Shown one piece after another: positions 21,049-21,884 of a stretch of 21,884 nt of DNA. This stretch comes from a virus: the IMG/VR virus record IMGVR_UViG_3300046558_000010, positions 1-21,884 of that record; one strand, 5' to 3'. How positions within the stretch are numbered: position 1 is the stretch's first letter; each line of letters begins with the position of its first letter. The notes beneath the pieces were generated by a model that was not told where the DNA came from, did no database searches, and was given only the letters and a program-made list of their open reading frames with translations. The translations under genes and the position numbers were made by a program.

Positions 21049-21083
21049 GGAGGGGGCCAGCTCGATGTGAGCCAGCCCCCTCC
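21049..21083 (-). terminator. Terminator-like hairpin after the major capsid gene
   Basis: GGAGGGGGC (21049-21057) pairs with GCCCCCTCC (21075-21083), and inside it GCTC / GAGC (21060-21063 / 21069-21072) forms a second stem. The 19-base apical core differs from that of the hairpin at 7041 at only two positions. It lies ten bases beyond the capsid stop in the direction of transcription. Confidence 0.7.
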
Positions 21084-21092
21084 TCAGTCAGA

Positions 21093-21884
21093 TCAGGCAG
21101 CCGGGTCGGCCACGATCGGACGCTCGGTCAGACCGGTGATGGTCTGGAGCTCCGAGCCCACAGCCGGGTACGCCGAGGTGCCACCGAGGGTGAGCTTGAT
21201 GCCACGGACGAAGTGCTCGCCCGTGCTCACGACCTCACGGTTGTTGGCCTCGTCCCAGCCGAGCAGGACGTCGGTCACCGCGCGGAAGCCCGCGTAGGTG
21301 TTGACGACGGAACGGTCCTGCATGTACGTCGGGTCGTAGTCGCGGACCCAGCGAAGGGCGATGCCCTCGAAGGACTGCGTCGCGCCGTAGGGCACCGACT
21401 GCGGGACAGCCGGGGCACCCGACAGGAAGACGAACGCGGAGCCAGCGAAGGCGAACGCGGCGTCGGACGGGATGGTCTGGTCGACCACGATCTTGAAGCC
21501 GAAGCGGTTCGTGATCGTCGCGGTGTGCAGCGCGGACTCGGCCTCGCTGTCGCCGACGTTCTGGGCCAGGTTCAGCTTCTCGTCCGAGAGCAGGGCGCTC
21601 TCGAAGTCCGAGCCGACGAGCAGGTAGCGCTGGTCGTCCGGGACGTTGAGCTTGTTCAGGACCCGACGCGCCTCGATGATCGCGCCGCGCAGGTTCGCCT
21701 CAGCGCCACCGATGGTGACGGCGTAGTCCTGCGAGAGCAGGGTGGAGACGGCCCGACGCTGGAGACCACGGCCAACGGCCTTGACCTGCGGACGGAGCAG
21801 CTTGCCCCAGTCGTCCAGGTCGAAGTCGTTCTGCTCGTCGGTCACCTTGACGGCGGAGTAGACGTTCCCGCCGAACGTGACGGC
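21093..21884 (-). CDS. Major capsid protein, C-terminal part (runs off the right edge)
   Basis: The frame is open to the window edge, and the 263 residues present begin AVTFGGNVYSAVKVTDEQ, so the true start lies outside. It resembles the P22 coat-like family of actinophage capsids: a helix-rich domain (DDWGKLLRPQVKAVGRGLQR), a strand-rich core (YLLVGSDFESALL, FGFKIVVDQTI), and a C-terminal part with FEGIALRWVRDYDPTYMQDRSV, split by a turn, and NTYAGFRAVTDV. Many copies form the icosahedral head. The gene is followed by a hairpin and the adaptor gene, the normal order. A GTG 13 codons in is an internal codon and not a start. Confidence 0.85.
   Translation of the reverse strand, partial: AVTFGGNVYSAVKVTDEQNDFDLDDWGKLLRPQVKAVGRGLQRRAVSTLLSQDYAVTIGGAEANLRGAIIEARRVLNKLNVPDDQRYLLVGSDFESALLSDEKLNLAQNVGDSEAESALHTATITNRFGFKIVVDQTIPSDAAFAFAGSAFVFLSGAPAVPQSVPYGATQSFEGIALRWVRDYDPTYMQDRSVVNTYAGFRAVTDVLLGWDEANNREVVSTGEHFVRGIKLTLGGTSAYPAVGSELQTITGLTERPIVADPAA

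Noticed and set aside
1-21884. tRNA genes, integrase, attachment sites, insertion sequences
   Set aside because: Intergenic gaps are all under 250 bp and none holds a cloverleaf, terminal repeats or recombinase motifs that I could recognise.

Overview
The window is part of a tailed double-stranded DNA phage genome of the long, non-contractile-tail (siphovirus) type. Base composition is high in G+C, GTG starts are common, and neighbouring genes overlap or nearly touch. The families present (Gp37-like tail protein, DUF2746-like membrane protein, DUF5403-like neck protein, Lsr2-like small protein, Cas4-type exonuclease) point to an actinobacterial host. Streptomyces or a relative is plausible, but the sequence alone does not fix the genus. 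All genes but one lie on the minus strand, so the genome is most naturally read from high to low coordinates.

Structural block (21884 down to 7433): the C-terminal part of the major capsid protein, a terminator-like hairpin, then head-tail adaptor, head-closure protein, DUF5403-like neck protein, tail terminator and major tail protein. A pair of overlapping hairpins follows, then the tail assembly chaperone gene with a -1 frameshift, a 1464-residue tape measure protein, distal tail protein, Gp37-like hub protein, and five small or fibre-like tail-tip proteins. The tip proteins include a collagen-like fibre with an inserted chitin-binding-like module and a fibre with four exact-period HxH repeats and an S74 self-cleaving chaperone.

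Lysis block (7436 down to 5828): a DUF2746-like membrane protein, a CHAP-domain endolysin with a Pro/Ala/Lys linker and C-terminal wall-binding-like domain, and a small holin-like membrane protein.

Switch region (about 5828 to 3160): the only plus-strand gene, a small basic Lsr2-like protein, converges on the lysis genes across a shared bidirectional hairpin. It diverges from a putative helix-turn-helix protein across a 135-bp control region packed with inverted repeats and candidate overlapping promoters. A hypothetical gene and a Cas4-type exonuclease follow. Next come two near-identical promoter/operator copies exactly 90 bp apart.

Replication and recombination block (3163 down to 1): two unrecognised proteins, dCMP deaminase, a RecA-fold replicative helicase with an unusual Walker A motif, a Holliday junction resolvase-like nuclease, a 49-residue acidic protein, and the start of a DnaG-type primase that runs off the left edge. 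The enzymes fit phage DNA replication, recombination and nucleotide supply. No tRNA, insertion sequence, integrase, attachment site or CRISPR array was seen.
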